From an uncultured Chloroflexota bacterium (GTDB lineage: Bacteria > Chloroflexota > Chloroflexia > Chloroflexales > Chloroflexaceae), in NCBI GenBank assembly GCA_937120965.1, contig CAKZKA010000303.1, positions 1 to 32,195 on the forward strand: DNA of 32,195 nucleotides, read 5' to 3'. The notes under the pieces are model-generated. The model was not told the DNA's origin. It saw nothing but the letters and a program-made list of their open reading frames with translations, and ran no database searches. The position numbers and the translations under genes were made by a program. Each line of letters starts with the position of its first letter. The first letter of the stretch is position 1. Below are positions 31,800-32,195 of the stretch, in pieces.

Positions 31800-32195
31800 A
31801 CTCTCCCCTCAGAGAAGGTCGTGGGGAAACCCGGTTTCCCCCTCCCCCAACCGGTGGTGGGGGCGCCTGACACCCCGGCAGGCAGGGGCCCGGGGAAACC
31901 CGCTTTCCCCGTATGTTCACCTCAGTCATCCATGCGGCTGCGCCGCACAACGACACGATGAACATGGGTTTTTCCTGGGAGGGCTTCGCCCTCCCAAACC
32001 CTCCCCGCGGGCGGGTTGGTTCCCGGGAGGGCGTAGGGGCGCGGCGGCGCCGCGCCCCTACCACGCCCACACCCTCCCGCGCGCGGGCTATGTTCACCTC
32101 AGGGTTAGACACGCCGCTCGCATTCGTTTATTCGTTTCCCATTCGTTGGCCCATTTCCCCTCGGCGTCCCAGGAAGCCTATCCCGGAGCAGGTGA
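31800..32195. repeat. Spacer repeats at the right window edge
   Basis: No gene is seen. A perfect palindrome lies at 31823-31841 and a near copy at about 31892-31910, followed by TATGTTCACCTCAG (31912-31925). The two-hairpin module recurs at 31926-31995. GTAGGGGCGCGGC/GCCGCGCCCCTAC (32033-32061) is a 13-bp perfect stem. Another TATGTTCACCTCAG lies at 32088-32101, and 32110-32195 is the second copy of the CATTCGTTTATTCG repeat found at 6884-6975. Confidence 0.8.

Overview
The window is GC-rich chromosomal DNA with 22 intact or nearly intact protein genes, one broken gene and one doubtful small ORF. Gene spacers are unusually full of palindromic repeats. I see no rRNA, tRNA, CRISPR array, transposase or phage gene. 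Gene content suggests a member of the Chloroflexota, most likely a Chloroflexus/Roseiflexus-type relative: a Tat-exported Cys-type formate dehydrogenase with FdhE and FdhD, an OpcA-assisted Zwf, many secreted or cytosolic peptidases, an expansin, and AT-rich heptamer repeats in a GC-rich genome. This assignment is inference from content, not from a marker gene.

Layout. 1-5,700: an M20 metallohydrolase, a THUMP-type RNA methyltransferase, an S9 prolyl oligopeptidase-like enzyme and a small membrane protein. 5,979-8,572: a flavin reductase-like protein, a 50-bp tandem array and an MHS-type MFS transporter. 8,573-9,710: a long gene-free stretch with a regulatory module and repeats. 9,711-16,048 (minus strand): a compact five-gene formate dehydrogenase operon, alpha-beta-gamma-fdhE-fdhD. 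16,049-16,819: a second long gene-free stretch carrying a near copy of the same regulatory module. 16,820-20,444: two crotonases and oligoendopeptidase F. 21,003-21,773: an expansin gene broken by one in-frame TGA. 22,070-22,510: a small heat shock protein. 22,817-26,195 (minus strand): a second FdhD and an FdhF/YdeP-type molybdopterin oxidoreductase. 26,855-31,124: the oxidative pentose phosphate genes gnd, zwf and opcA. 31,271-31,645: a small membrane protein.

How the genes work together. The exported formate dehydrogenase should oxidise formate and pass electrons through the FeS beta subunit and the cytochrome b gamma subunit to the quinone pool. FdhE and FdhD mature it. The second molybdopterin enzyme has its own FdhD, of the classical CxxC type, whereas the FdhD in the FDH operon lacks the second Cys. 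The gnd-zwf-opcA group supplies NADPH from glucose 6-phosphate.

The two strongest observations are these. (1) A module of about 230 bp is conserved upstream of both the FDH operon and the MFS transporter. It has two operator-like sites exactly 73 bp apart in both copies, each built from three 5-bp blocks in 11-bp phase, then a shared -35/-10 and a hairpin. This implies a small regulon that I cannot match to a known regulator. (2) A palindrome family, GGGGAAACCCGGTTTCCCC, is present about 30 times in spacers, with compensatory arm changes in two copies. It is often bounded by TATGTTCACCTCAG, whose end supplies or touches the stop codons of several genes.
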